This document shows, one piece after another, positions 34,666 to 43,655 of a stretch of 64,000 bases of DNA. Each line of letters opens with the position of its first letter. Positions within the stretch are counted from its first letter, which is position 1. The stretch comes from OFTM10 sp964344055 (GTDB taxonomy: Bacteria > Actinomycetota > Acidimicrobiia > Acidimicrobiales > Aldehydirespiratoraceae), in assembly GCA_964344055.1 (NCBI GenBank), contig CAYFLT010000012.1, forward strand, positions 1 through 64,000, given 5' to 3'. The translations under genes were made by a program, and so were the position numbers. The notes under the pieces were generated by a model. The model saw nothing but the letters and a program-made list of their open reading frames with translations. It searched no databases and was not told the origin of the DNA.

Positions 34666-35604
34666 ATGAGCGAACAGCTCGAAGCGGCGGTTCCCGAGGG
34701 ACTCGCGGGAGAGCGGGTCGATCGGGCCGTGGCGATGCTGACCGATCTGAGTCGATCGGCGGTGAGCCGGTTGATCGACGCCGAGGGCGTGTCGGTGAAC
34801 GGCGAGATCGTCACCCACGCGTCGCGACGGGTCGAGCTCGACGAGGTCATTGTCGTTCAGGTACCCGATTCGGTCGATCCGGCTCCCCAGCCCGACTCCG
34901 GAATCGTGGTCGACGTGGTCCACGAGGACGAGCACATCCTCGTCATCGACAAGCCGGCGGGCCTGGTCGTACACCCCGGAGCCGGTCACCAGGACGGCAC
35001 GCTCGTGAATGGCCTCGTCCACCGGTACCCGGAGATCGGCTCGGTGGGCGAAGCTCATCGGCCGGGAATCGTGCACCGGCTCGATCGTGGAACGTCCGGC
35101 CTCCTCGTGGTCGCCCGCACCGGTGCCGCCCACGGGGCACTCGTCGAGCAGATGTCGGCCCACGAGCCCGAACGCATCTACCGGGCGCTCGTCTGGGGTC
35201 ACCCGGCCAGCGACGCCGGCACGATCGACGCCCCGATCGGCCGCTCGACTCGCCATCCGACCCGCATGACGGTCACCGAGAACGGTCGGCGTGCCGTCAC
35301 CCACTATCGGGTCGATGACCGCTTCGACGACCCTGTGCGGGTGGCCCTGCTGACCTGCCGGCTCGAGACCGGCCGAACCCATCAGATCCGCGTACACCTC
35401 CGGGCGATCGGTCATCCGGTGGTCGGCGATCGCGACTACGACGGTGGAAGACCCGGACTCGACCCAGGCCGGCCCTTCCTTCATGCCGGCACTCTGCGCT
35501 TTCGCCACCCCGTCAGCGGGGAACCCCTCGAATTCGAGTCGGACTTGCCGACCGATCTCGCCCAGGCCCTCGAAGCATGCCGCGGCGGGACCCGGCCCGA
35601 CTGA
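34666..35604 (+). CDS. RluA/RluD-family 23S rRNA pseudouridine synthase
   Basis: 312 residues from ATG 34666 (GGGGAG 8 bases upstream; the longer frame from 34624 is unsupported). An S4 RNA-binding domain (about 12-60) precedes the catalytic domain with VIDKPAGLVVHPGAGH and the active-site Asp in HRLDRGTSGLLVVAR; LETGRTHQIRVHL and HPVVGDRDY are also seen. It isomerises uridine in rRNA; RluD is the best guess but the exact site is not readable. Confidence 0.92.
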   Translation: MSEQLEAAVPEGLAGERVDRAVAMLTDLSRSAVSRLIDAEGVSVNGEIVTHASRRVELDEVIVVQVPDSVDPAPQPDSGIVVDVVHEDEHILVIDKPAGLVVHPGAGHQDGTLVNGLVHRYPEIGSVGEAHRPGIVHRLDRGTSGLLVVARTGAAHGALVEQMSAHEPERIYRALVWGHPASDAGTIDAPIGRSTRHPTRMTVTENGRRAVTHYRVDDRFDDPVRVALLTCRLETGRTHQIRVHLRAIGHPVVGDRDYDGGRPGLDPGRPFLHAGTLRFRHPVSGEPLEFESDLPTDLAQALEACRGGTRPD

Positions 35605-35640
35605 CCTTCACCGCGCCAGGGCGGACCGTTCAGCCGACCG

Positions 35641-36079
35641 TCAGTCCTCGACGGCGGGCCACGCGGCCTCGCCGCGGGCCATGCCGGCGATGTCGGCGAG
35701 AGAGAAGGAATCGAGAAACTCTCGCATGTGGAAGCCTGCGGCTCCCCAGATCGCGAGGAGCACACACTGGCCTTCGTGATCGCAGGCGCCATCGGTGTGG
35801 GGTTCCCCGAAGTCACCCGCGGTGATCGGACCGTCTACCGCTCGCACGATCTCCGACAGCCGGATGTCGGATGCTTCACGAGCCAGCACGTACCCGCCTC
35901 CGACGCCCCGTTTGGAGCGGACGATGCCGGCCCCCTTCAATGCGAGGAGTATCTGCTCGAGATACGGCTGGGGGAGTGCGGTGCGCTCGGCGATCTCACG
36001 GACCGACGTCGGTGTCTCCTCGGTGTGGAGCGCGAGTGAGAGCAGCGCCCGCNNNNNNNNNNCGAGTCGACACTCTCAT
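35641..36079 (-). CDS. Rrf2-family transcriptional regulator
   Basis: About 147 residues split by a 10-N gap just inside the start. Before the gap: MRVST; after it RALLSLALH, TSVREIAERTALPQPYLEQIL and GIVRSKRGVGGGYVLAREAS form the winged helix. Three cysteine-region positions in GACDHEGQCVLLAIW could bind an Fe-S cluster (only two Cys are seen). Family members (IscR, NsrR, CymR) sense iron-sulphur, NO or cysteine status. It is divergent from the phosphodiesterase gene across 85 bp. Confidence 0.85.
36053..36062. other. Assembly gap (10 N) inside the Rrf2 gene, frame-breaking
   Basis: The start MRVST and the rest of the gene are in different frames. Homologues read MRVSTRGDYA-x-RAL, so about 12-15 bases are probably missing. 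Confidence 0.95.
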
Positions 36080-36164
36080 ACGCCGACTCTAGGACGAAGT
36101 GGCCGCCAGATCCGCAACCCTCGAACTCGCCGATCGGATCCCACGGTGTGGGTAGAGTCCGCTG

Positions 36165-37265
36165 ATGGTCGATGACGGACTGGTTGTCCCGGAGTGGGGC
36201 GGTGGATGTGTGGCCGACATCGTGCCGGAGATCCTCGGTTCGGATCCCCCGCGAGGGCTGCTTCCGGACGAGGTGCTGGATGCCGGCTGCGTCGTCCTTC
36301 TCGTCCTCGACGGCCTGGGTTGGCACCAGCTCCAGGATCGCCTCGCCCTGGCCCCGACCCTCGCCGGTATGGACGGCCGCTCGATCACGACGGTCGCCCC
36401 GTCCACGACCGCGGCCGCGCTGACCTCCATCTCCACCGGGGTGGCGCCCGGCGAGCACGGCATCGTTGGCTACCGGGTCGACGTGGACGGCGAAGTCCTC
36501 AACATGTTGGGTTGGCGAACGCCTCGGGGTGATGCCCGAGAGCAGATCGTCCCGGAGCGTTTCCAGACGCTCGCGGCTTTCGATGGACAGCGGCCGGTGG
36601 TGGTCCAGAACGCCGGGTTCACCCGTAGCCCCTTCACCCGAGCTCATCTGGGCGACACCCGCCAACAGAACTACTGGACGCTCGCCACCCTGCCGGTCCA
36701 GGTCCGGCAGGCAGTGGCGGCGGGGGAACCGTTCGTCTACGCGTACTACGACGGCATCGACAAGATCGCGCACGGGCACGGCTTCGGAGAGCACTACGAC
36801 GCAGAACTGGCGGCCTGTGACCGGCTGGTGTCCGAGCTCATGATGTTGTTGCCGCGGGGCACGGCGCTCGTCGTCACCGCCGATCACGGACTGGTGGACT
36901 GTCGCCACGGCGAAACCCCCCTCGCGCCCGAGATGCTCCCGATGATCGACCGCCAGTCGGGGGAGGCCCGGTTCCGGTGGCTGCATTCAGAACCCGGTCG
37001 GCAACGACGGCTCGTGGAAGCCGCCGAGGAGTTCCATGGTGACCGGGCCTGGGTACGGTCGGTCGATCAGGTTCTCGACGAGCAGTGGTTCGGGCCGATC
37101 GTCACCGACGCGGCCCGTCGCCGGCTCGGTGACGTCGCTGTAGTGGCGAAGGACGACTGGTGGTTCATGGACCCGGTAGAACCCTCCGGGGTGAAGCTGC
37201 TCGGCCGACACGGGTCATTGACCCCGGCCGAGATGCACGTACCGCTCCTCAGCTTCAGCTCCTGA
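36165..37265 (+). CDS. Type I phosphodiesterase / nucleotide pyrophosphatase family protein
   Basis: 366 residues of the alkaline-phosphatase superfamily. Metal Asp in VLLVLDGLGWHQL, nucleophile region TTVAPSTTAAALTSISTGVAPGEHGIVGY (Thr/Ser), YYDGIDKIAHGHG and VVTADHGLVD give the remaining metal ligands, and GRHGSLTPAEMHVPLL closes the site. No signal peptide is evident, so it is probably cytoplasmic. The substrate could be a nucleotide or phosphate diester; context does not decide. Confidence 0.85.
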   Translation: MVDDGLVVPEWGGGCVADIVPEILGSDPPRGLLPDEVLDAGCVVLLVLDGLGWHQLQDRLALAPTLAGMDGRSITTVAPSTTAAALTSISTGVAPGEHGIVGYRVDVDGEVLNMLGWRTPRGDAREQIVPERFQTLAAFDGQRPVVVQNAGFTRSPFTRAHLGDTRQQNYWTLATLPVQVRQAVAAGEPFVYAYYDGIDKIAHGHGFGEHYDAELAACDRLVSELMMLLPRGTALVVTADHGLVDCRHGETPLAPEMLPMIDRQSGEARFRWLHSEPGRQRRLVEAAEEFHGDRAWVRSVDQVLDEQWFGPIVTDAARRRLGDVAVVAKDDWWFMDPVEPSGVKLLGRHGSLTPAEMHVPLLSFSS

Positions 37266-37287
37266 CCCTCACCCGCCGAGGAGCAAC

Positions 37288-37300
37288 GGGGGTCAGACCC
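37288..37300. repeat. 13-bp palindrome GGGGTCAGACCCC
   Basis: Arms GGGGTC/GACCCC with one central A lie 23 bp after the phosphodiesterase stop. It shares the GGTCAG core and single-base centre with the larger palindrome at 14843. Could be a REP-like intergenic element or a terminator stem. Confidence 0.6.
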
Positions 37301-37346
37301 CAGACGCAACACCTGAGGTCGGGACGGACTTCGTAGACTGCCCGCG

Positions 37347-37871
37347 ATGACCGACGCAGTGAACGAATCGGCCGAACCCGAGATAGAGCGACCGCCCGTC
37401 GAGGTTCTGGACGACGGTCCAACCGACGGAGGCGACGCCGATGTCGACGAGACGGTCGATCACCCCGCGAAGGTGATGCGGATCGGCACCATGATGAAGC
37501 AACTGCTCGAGGAACTGCGGTCGACCGAACTCGACCAGCCCAGCCGCGACCGGTTGCGCGACATCTACGACACCAGTGTCAGCGAACTGGGCTCGGCGCT
37601 CTCGGCCGATCTCCGCGAGGAACTCGGCCGGCTGGCCCTTCCGTTCAACGGCGAGGACACTCCGACCGCGGCCGAGCTCCAGATCGCCAAGGCCCAGTTG
37701 GTCGGCTGGCTGGAGGGCCTGGTCCAGGGGATGCAGGCGATGCTGTTCGCCCAGCAGATGGCAGCCCAACAACAGTTGCAGACCATGCGGTCCCAGATCG
37801 GCCCGGGTGGCCGGCCGGGCATGCCTCCCGAGTCCGACGCTCCCGACGACCGTCCCGGCACCTACCTCTGA
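37347..37871 (+). CDS. bpa: Bacterial proteasome activator Bpa (PafE)
   Basis: 174 residues. An acidic disordered lead (1-42) precedes the helical core (VMRIGTMMKQLLEELRS to FAQQMAAQQQLQTM). The C terminus is GTYL, close to the GQYL motif with which Bpa opens the 20S proteasome alpha ring in Mycobacterium. Bpa is an ATP-independent ring activator that delivers unfolded proteins. Its presence implies prcBA elsewhere in the genome. Encoded between a phosphodiesterase and dnaE, without other proteasome genes. Confidence 0.9.
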   Translation: MTDAVNESAEPEIERPPVEVLDDGPTDGGDADVDETVDHPAKVMRIGTMMKQLLEELRSTELDQPSRDRLRDIYDTSVSELGSALSADLREELGRLALPFNGEDTPTAAELQIAKAQLVGWLEGLVQGMQAMLFAQQMAAQQQLQTMRSQIGPGGRPGMPPESDAPDDRPGTYL

Positions 37872-37938
37872 CACCGACCGAACAGGGCTGGACGGATCCG
37901 GGTCGGGGACGATAGCGTCCAAATGACACGCATGTGAT

Positions 37939-37970
37939 TCATCCACATGCCGTCCACAGTGCCATCCACA
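37939..37970 (+). promoter_or_regulatory. Three DnaA-box-like repeats upstream of dnaE
   Basis: TCATCCACA (37939), CCGTCCACA (37950) and CCATCCACA (37962) are direct repeats 11 and 12 bp apart, ending 68 bp before the dnaE start. The actinobacterial DnaA box is TTRTCCACA; the first repeat has one mismatch (8 of 9), the others two. The one-turn spacing would let DnaA monomers bind one face. Direct regulation of dnaE by DnaA is inference. Confidence 0.45.
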
Positions 37971-38038
37971 GGGCCTTCCGCGAGGTGTCTGGGGCGGTGT
38001 CCGAGGACAGTTCAGGCGACCACTTCCGGGAGTGATCA

Positions 38039-41000
38039 GTGGGGGACTCGTTCGCCCATCTCCACGTCCACACCGAGTACTCGATGCTCGACGGCGCGTC
38101 GCGCCTCGACGACGCCATCGCCAGCGCGGCGGCCGACGGCCAGCCGGCCATGGCGATCACCGACCACGGCAACATGTACGGGGTCCTCGACTTCTACCGG
38201 GGCTGTCACGACGCGGGCATCAAGCCCATCATCGGCACCGAGATCTATCTCGCCCACGAGTCCCGCCACGAGCGGCCGAGCCGGCGGGGAAGGGCCGACG
38301 ACTCCGGCGGCGACACCGGCGGCGGCAAGAAGCTCTACTACCACGCCATCCTCATGGCCGAGAACCAGGTCGGGTACAAGAACCTGATCCAGCTCTCGAG
38401 CCAGGCGTACCTCACCGGCTACCACTACAAGCCCCGTGCGGACTTCGAGCTGATGGAGCAGTACGCGGAGGGGATCATCGCCACCTCCGGCTGCCTCGGC
38501 GGGCACGTCCTGCAGTCGTTGATGCAGGGCAACGAGAACGCCGCCATCGAGCACGCGGCCCGCTTCCAGGACATCTTCGGCCGCGACAACTTCTTCATCG
38601 AGCTGCAGGACCACGGCATCCCGGAGCAGCGCGCCACCAACCCCCAGCTCCTCGAGATCGCCAAGAAGATCCAGGCCCCGGTGCTGGCGACCAACGACTC
38701 CCACTACACCCACCAACACGACAGCGAAGCCCATGACGCCCTGTTGTGCGTGCAGACCGGGGCCCTGCTGAGCGACACCGACCGCTTCAAGTTCCACGGC
38801 TACATCAAGAGCGCGGGGGAGATGCGGCGCCTGTTCGGCGAGGTGCCGTCGGCGTGTGACAACACCCTGTGGATCGCCGAGCGGTGCGACGTCGAGATCG
38901 AGTTCGGCAAACCCCAACTCCCCGAGTTCCCGCTTCCCGCGGGGTTCGCCTCCGACACCGACTACCTACGCCATCTCACCTACGAGGGTGCCCACCAGCG
39001 GTGGGGCCAGAACCTTCCGGCCGAAGTGGTCGAGCGACTCGACTACGAGCTCGGCGTCATCGACAACATGGGGTTCTCGGCGTACTTCCTGATCACCTGG
39101 GATCTCATCAAGCACGCCCGGGACAATGACATCAGGGTCGGGCCCGGCCGCGGTTCGGCCGCCGGTTGTGCAGTCGCCTACACGCTCTGGATCACCGATC
39201 TCGACCCGATCAGGTACGACCTCCTGTTCGAGCGCTTCCTCAACCCGTCGCGGATCTCGATGCCCGACATCGACATGGACTTCGACACCCGGTACCGGGA
39301 CGAGATGATCCGCTATGCGGCCGAGCGGTACGGCCGAGACAACGTCGCCCAGATCGTCACCTTCTCCCAGATCAAGGCTCGTGCCGCGGTGCGCGACGCG
39401 GCACGGGTGCTCGGCTACCCGTACGCCGTGGGCGACAAGGTGGCCAAGGCAATGCCCCCACTGATCATGGGCCGCGACACGCCGCTCAAGTACTGCTTCG
39501 AGGAGCACCCGAAATACATCGACGGCTACAAGTCGGCCGGCGAGCTACGCGACATGGTGTCCTCCGATGCCGACATCGCCCGAGTGGTCGAGGTGGCGAA
39601 GGGGCTCGAGGGGATGCGGCGCCAGGACGGCATCCACGCCGCTGCAGTGGTGATCACCAATGAGCCGCTCACCGAGTACCTGCCGATCCAGCGCAAGCCG
39701 GAAGCCGGCAAGCCGATCGAGGAATCGCCGGTCGTCACGCAGTACGAGATGCACGGGGTGGAGGACCTCGGCCTGTTGAAGATGGACTTCCTCGGGCTGC
39801 GAAACCTCGACGTCATCTCCGATTGTCTCGATCTCATCGAGGACACGCATCACACCCGAGTCGACATCGACGCGGTCGCCCTCGACGATGCACCGACCTT
39901 CGAGTTGCTCAAACGAGGCGACACCATCGGGGTCTTCCAGCTCGAGTCGAGTCCGATGCGGGCACTGATCCGGTCGCTCGCCCCCACCTCGTTCGACGAT
40001 GTCGCTGCCCTCGTCGCCCTCTACCGGCCGGGGCCGATGGCGGCGAACATGCACAACGACTACGCGGACCGCAAGAACGGCCGCAAGCCGGTGGAGTTCA
40101 TCCATCCCGACGCCGAAGAGCTGCTCGGCGACACCTACGGGCTGATGATCTACCAGGAGAGCGTCATGCGAATGGCGCAGAAGTTCGCCGGCTACTCGCT
40201 GGCCGAAGCGGACTCACTGCGCAAGGCGATGGGCAAGAAGATCCGCGAGGCGATGGAGAAGGAGCGGGAGAAGTTCGTTTCCGGAGTCATCGCCAACGGC
40301 TACGACGAGTCGCTCGCCGTCGAGATGTTCGACATCATCGCCCAGTTCGCCGACTACGCCTTCAACAAGAGCCACTCCTACGGGTACGGCTACGTCGCCT
40401 ACCAGATCGCCTACCTCAAGGCGAACTACCCGGTGGAGTACCTCTCCGCCCTGCTGACCAGCGTCAAGACCAAGCTCGAGTCGGCTGCGGTGTATCTCAA
40501 CGAGTGCCGGCTGATGGGGATCGAGGTCGAGGTTCCCGACATCAACCGCTCGGCGTCGGACTTCACGCCGGTGCCCGACCTCGCCTGGTCGGCCACCGCA
40601 CCGGAAGGTGCCGGGGCGGCCTCACCCGGCCACATCGTCTTCGGCCTGTCGGCCATCCGCAATGTCGGTGAGGGTGTGGTCGAGAAGATCCTCGCGGCAC
40701 GCGGGGAAGGGGGGCCCTTCGAGTCATTCGTCGATTTCGTCGAACGGGTCGAACTCGATGCCCTCAACAAGCGCACCATCGAGTCCCTGATCAAGGGAGG
40801 TGCCTTCGACTCTCTCGGTCACCCCCGCAAGGGTCTGCTCCAGGTGTACGAACAGATCGTCGATCTCACCGTGCAGCGTCGCCGCGAGCACGACATGGGC
40901 GTGCAGTCACTGTTCGGCGCGCTCGACGATGGCCCGACCTTCGACGAACGGCCGGCGGTTCCCGATGTCGAGTTCGACAAGATGCCGCGTCTCGCCCACG

Positions 41001-41590
41001 AGAAGGAGATGCTCGGCCTCTACATCTCCGATCACCCCTTGCTCGGGTTCGAGTCCCAGATCCGACGCAAAGCGGACTGCTCAGTGGCCGATCTGGCCGA
41101 AAAGCCCGACGGCGCCATCGTGAAGGTCGGCGGCGTCATCACCAACCTCCAGCGCAAGTGGACCCGCAAGGGCGACCTCATGGCGGTGTTCGAGCTGGAG
41201 GACCTCGAGGGTTCGGTCGAGGTCATGGTGTTCCCGCGCACCATGCAGGAGCACGGGCCGAAGCTGGCCGACGACACCATCGTGATGGTGCGGGGTCGTA
41301 CCGAGAACGGCGACGATCTCCCCAAGCTGTTCGCCCAGGACATCGAGATCGTCGAGGACCTCTCCGACAACGCCCCGGTCCGCGTGCTCCTGGCCCCGGA
41401 ACACCAGAACCAGGGTCGCATCGCCGACCTCAAGTCGATACTGGCCGCTCATCCCGGCGACTCCCCGGTCGAGCTCCACCTGAGCGAGAAGCAGGTGTTG
41501 CGGCTTCCCGACGACTACGCCGTCGACAACGCGAACGGTGTGGTGGCCGAACTGAGAGTGCTGTTGGGGCCCGACTCGATTCTCGCCTGA
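38039..41590 (+). CDS. dnaE: DNA polymerase III alpha subunit
   Basis: 1183 residues, GTG start with GGGAG upstream. The PHP domain keeps metal residues (HLHVHTEYSMLDG, AITDHGNMYG), so it could proofread as in other DnaE1 enzymes. The polymerase core shows GPGRGSAAGCAVAY, the palm aspartates in MPDIDMDFDTRYRDEM, and NKSHSYGYGYVAYQIAYLKANYPVEYL; a helix-hairpin-helix and OB domain (KVGGVITNLQRKWTRKGDLMAVFELED) follow. It is the main replicative polymerase (DnaE1 type). No frameshift or gap. Confidence 0.97.
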   Translation: MGDSFAHLHVHTEYSMLDGASRLDDAIASAAADGQPAMAITDHGNMYGVLDFYRGCHDAGIKPIIGTEIYLAHESRHERPSRRGRADDSGGDTGGGKKLYYHAILMAENQVGYKNLIQLSSQAYLTGYHYKPRADFELMEQYAEGIIATSGCLGGHVLQSLMQGNENAAIEHAARFQDIFGRDNFFIELQDHGIPEQRATNPQLLEIAKKIQAPVLATNDSHYTHQHDSEAHDALLCVQTGALLSDTDRFKFHGYIKSAGEMRRLFGEVPSACDNTLWIAERCDVEIEFGKPQLPEFPLPAGFASDTDYLRHLTYEGAHQRWGQNLPAEVVERLDYELGVIDNMGFSAYFLITWDLIKHARDNDIRVGPGRGSAAGCAVAYTLWITDLDPIRYDLLFERFLNPSRISMPDIDMDFDTRYRDEMIRYAAERYGRDNVAQIVTFSQIKARAAVRDAARVLGYPYAVGDKVAKAMPPLIMGRDTPLKYCFEEHPKYIDGYKSAGELRDMVSSDADIARVVEVAKGLEGMRRQDGIHAAAVVITNEPLTEYLPIQRKPEAGKPIEESPVVTQYEMHGVEDLGLLKMDFLGLRNLDVISDCLDLIEDTHHTRVDIDAVALDDAPTFELLKRGDTIGVFQLESSPMRALIRSLAPTSFDDVAALVALYRPGPMAANMHNDYADRKNGRKPVEFIHPDAEELLGDTYGLMIYQESVMRMAQKFAGYSLAEADSLRKAMGKKIREAMEKEREKFVSGVIANGYDESLAVEMFDIIAQFADYAFNKSHSYGYGYVAYQIAYLKANYPVEYLSALLTSVKTKLESAAVYLNECRLMGIEVEVPDINRSASDFTPVPDLAWSATAPEGAGAASPGHIVFGLSAIRNVGEGVVEKILAARGEGGPFESFVDFVERVELDALNKRTIESLIKGGAFDSLGHPRKGLLQVYEQIVDLTVQRRREHDMGVQSLFGALDDGPTFDERPAVPDVEFDKMPRLAHEKEMLGLYISDHPLLGFESQIRRKADCSVADLAEKPDGAIVKVGGVITNLQRKWTRKGDLMAVFELEDLEGSVEVMVFPRTMQEHGPKLADDTIVMVRGRTENGDDLPKLFAQDIEIVEDLSDNAPVRVLLAPEHQNQGRIADLKSILAAHPGDSPVELHLSEKQVLRLPDDYAVDNANGVVAELRVLLGPDSILA

Positions 41591-41715
41591 CCCCATTTCC
41601 GCCGCTGAGTCACAGAGTGGCCAGATCCACACCCTCGGTCAGGTTGCGAATCGCGCCGAAACCTTGAAAACTGGATCGGTCCGAACCTGGCGAGAACGTG
41701 GGGATGTTGCAGCGA

Positions 41716-42384
41716 ATGGCGATCGAAGTAGAGACCAAGGACTGCACCGCACTGAGCGACGCCGAGCTGGCCGAGATGGCCGACCTCTGCGCCGACTCGC
41801 CGAACGCGTTCGAGGTCGGCATGCTCTCGAAGCAGGCCGAGGCCTGGGTGCTCTGCACGGTGGCCAGCGAGGGCGGCAAGATCCGCGGATTCTCGTTCTG
41901 CACCCTCGAGCGGATCGGCGGCACGCCCAGCGTGCTCATCGGTGCCGGTCACGTGTGCCGCAACACCAAGCGCGACACCGTGCTGCGGGCGATCATGACC
42001 GACCAGCTCCGTCGGGCCGTGCTCGCTTTCCCGGACGAGGACGTGCTCATCGGTAGTCAGATGAACGACCCTGGCGCGTTCGAGGCCTACAAGTCCCTCG
42101 ACGACGTCGTTCCCCGCCCCGATCACAAGGCATCGGGTGAGGAGCGGGCCTGGGGTCGCCGGCTCGCGAAGCGCTTCGGTATCGGGGCCAGCGCCTACGA
42201 GGACCGTGCCTTCACGGTTCGAGGCGACGGCAGCCAGTCCGTCGTACTCGACCATTCGAGCGCGAAGCCGGAGAAGACCAGCGCCGACGTCGCCGCCCAG
42301 TTCGACGGCCTCGACACCGCCAACGGCGACACCCTGATCGCCTTCGGTTGGGCGATGGCCGAGGACCTCGAGAAGCTTCTCTGA
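41716..42384 (+). CDS. GNAT-like protein of unknown function
   Basis: 222 residues from ATG 41716; ATG 41704 and GTG 41698 in the same frame are alternatives with GGGG nearby. The pattern GKIRGFSFCTLERIGGTPSVL, LIGAGHVCRNTKRDTVLRA and PDEDVLIGSQMNDPGAFEAYKSL resembles the strand/loop/helix order of an acetyltransferase (GNAT) fold, but the Q/RxxGxG/A loop is not certain. No membrane segment is visible. Unrecognised family. Confidence 0.6.
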   Translation: MAIEVETKDCTALSDAELAEMADLCADSPNAFEVGMLSKQAEAWVLCTVASEGGKIRGFSFCTLERIGGTPSVLIGAGHVCRNTKRDTVLRAIMTDQLRRAVLAFPDEDVLIGSQMNDPGAFEAYKSLDDVVPRPDHKASGEERAWGRRLAKRFGIGASAYEDRAFTVRGDGSQSVVLDHSSAKPEKTSADVAAQFDGLDTANGDTLIAFGWAMAEDLEKLL

Positions 42385-42995
42385 GCGACGCGCACCCCTC
42401 ATTCGACGCCCTGGTCCGGGGGCGGCGGATGACCCGGGCGTTCACCCCGGACCCGGTCGATGCGGCCGTGGTCGACGCGTTCTTGGACCTGGCCCGTCGG
42501 GCCCCGTCCGCCGGCAATACCCAGCCGTTCGAGTTCCTTGTTCTCGAAGGGACGGACCAGACCGCACGGTACTGGGACACCACACTGCCACCCGAACGCC
42601 GTGACACGTTCCCCTGGCCGGAGTTGCTGACCGCGCCCGTCCTGGTCGTCACCTGGGTTCGACCCGCCGCGTATGTGGACCGCTACGCGGAGCCGGACAA
42701 GCAGCGGACGGGTCTGGGAGTCGACGAGACGGCCTGGTCGGTCCCGTACTGGTTCGTCGACGGCGGAGCCGCCGCGATGATCCTGCTGTTGGCGGCCGAA
42801 GCAAAGGGCCTCGGTGCCCTGCTCTTCGGGCTGTTCGATCACGAGGACGAGGTGCGGCGGGAATTCGGTGTGCCCGAGGACCGTAGGGCGATCGGGGCGA
42901 TCGCCCTGGGCCACCCGGCACCGGACCGACCGTCGGCTTCGGCCGGGCGGTCCCGACCGGCACTCGAACAGATCGTGCACCGGGGCGGCTGGTAG
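42348..42995 (+). CDS. Nitroreductase family protein
   Basis: 215 residues from ATG 42348, which overlaps the upstream gene by 37 bp; the only other in-frame candidate is a CTG at 42381 that would give a 4-bp CTGA overlap. Features are FDALVRGRRMTRAF, the FMN-binding FLDLARRAPSAGNTQPFEF, AAEAKGLGALLFGLFDHEDEV and AIGAIALGHPAPDRP. It should reduce a small nitro, quinone or flavin-linked substrate with NAD(P)H and FMN. Confidence 0.85.
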   Translation: MGDGRGPREASLSDAHPSFDALVRGRRMTRAFTPDPVDAAVVDAFLDLARRAPSAGNTQPFEFLVLEGTDQTARYWDTTLPPERRDTFPWPELLTAPVLVVTWVRPAAYVDRYAEPDKQRTGLGVDETAWSVPYWFVDGGAAAMILLLAAEAKGLGALLFGLFDHEDEVRREFGVPEDRRAIGAIALGHPAPDRPSASAGRSRPALEQIVHRGGW

Positions 42996-43098
42996 CCGAG
43001 ACCGAATCGAGCCCGGACGCCGGTGTGCACCGTCCTGGCCGTCGTCGGTACGGTGACGCGGAGTACCCCCACCCGAACCTCGGACCCAGGAGTTGCCG

Positions 43099-43599
43099 AT
43101 GGCCGCCAAAGCCACGAAGAAGGCCACCGCGAAGAAGGCCGCCAAGAAGGCGACCGCCACCAGGAAGGCCCCGGCCAGAACACGAGCTGCGGCGCGGAAG
43201 AAGGCGGTGCCGCAGGTCCCGCTCGTCGACTACCTGCGCCTCGGGAGCCGTCCGTACCTCAGAGCGCAGGAGTGCACGAGCTGCGGCGCCCGGTTCTTCG
43301 ATCGCCGTGTGGCGTGCAGCAACTGTGGCAGGCAGGAGTTCCGAAACGCCCGGGTGAAGAACCACGGTCGGGTGAAGGCCTATTCCATCGTCCATCGGGC
43401 GGCCCCGGGCATTCCTGCGCCATACGTGTCGGGGATCATCGAGACCGAAGATGGCACGACCGTGCGGTCCAACGTGATCAACTGTGACCCAACCCCCGAG
43501 GCCGTGACCCTCGGGATGAAGGTCAAGCTCACCACCTACCCGATCGGCACCGACGACGATGGCATCGAGGCGGTCGCCTTCGGCTACGAGCCCGCCTGA
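43099..43599 (+). CDS. DUF35-type Zn-ribbon/OB-fold protein with Lys/Ala tail (thiolase partner)
   Basis: 166 residues from ATG 43099 (GGAG 6 bases upstream). A Lys/Ala-rich tail (about 1-37) precedes a zinc ribbon with CTSCG and CSNCG (about 58-76), then the OB-fold (SIVHRAAPGIPAPYVSGIIETEDG). DUF35 proteins form heteromeric complexes with thiolases in acyl-CoA or sterol-side-chain metabolism; the thiolase gene follows 56 bp downstream. The extra lysine-rich tail is not a normal part of the family. Confidence 0.88.
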   Translation: MAAKATKKATAKKAAKKATATRKAPARTRAAARKKAVPQVPLVDYLRLGSRPYLRAQECTSCGARFFDRRVACSNCGRQEFRNARVKNHGRVKAYSIVHRAAPGIPAPYVSGIIETEDGTTVRSNVINCDPTPEAVTLGMKVKLTTYPIGTDDDGIEAVAFGYEPA

Positions 43600-43655
43600 C
43601 CAACCTTCGAGACCACGAGATCCTGAGAACCACCAGATCGAGAAAGCGAGACACC

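Noticed and set aside
33601..35508. 635-codon minus-strand open frame across three genes
   Set aside because: Antisense shadow with a Leu/Arg-rich stretch produced by the reverse complement of the Lys/Ala tail.
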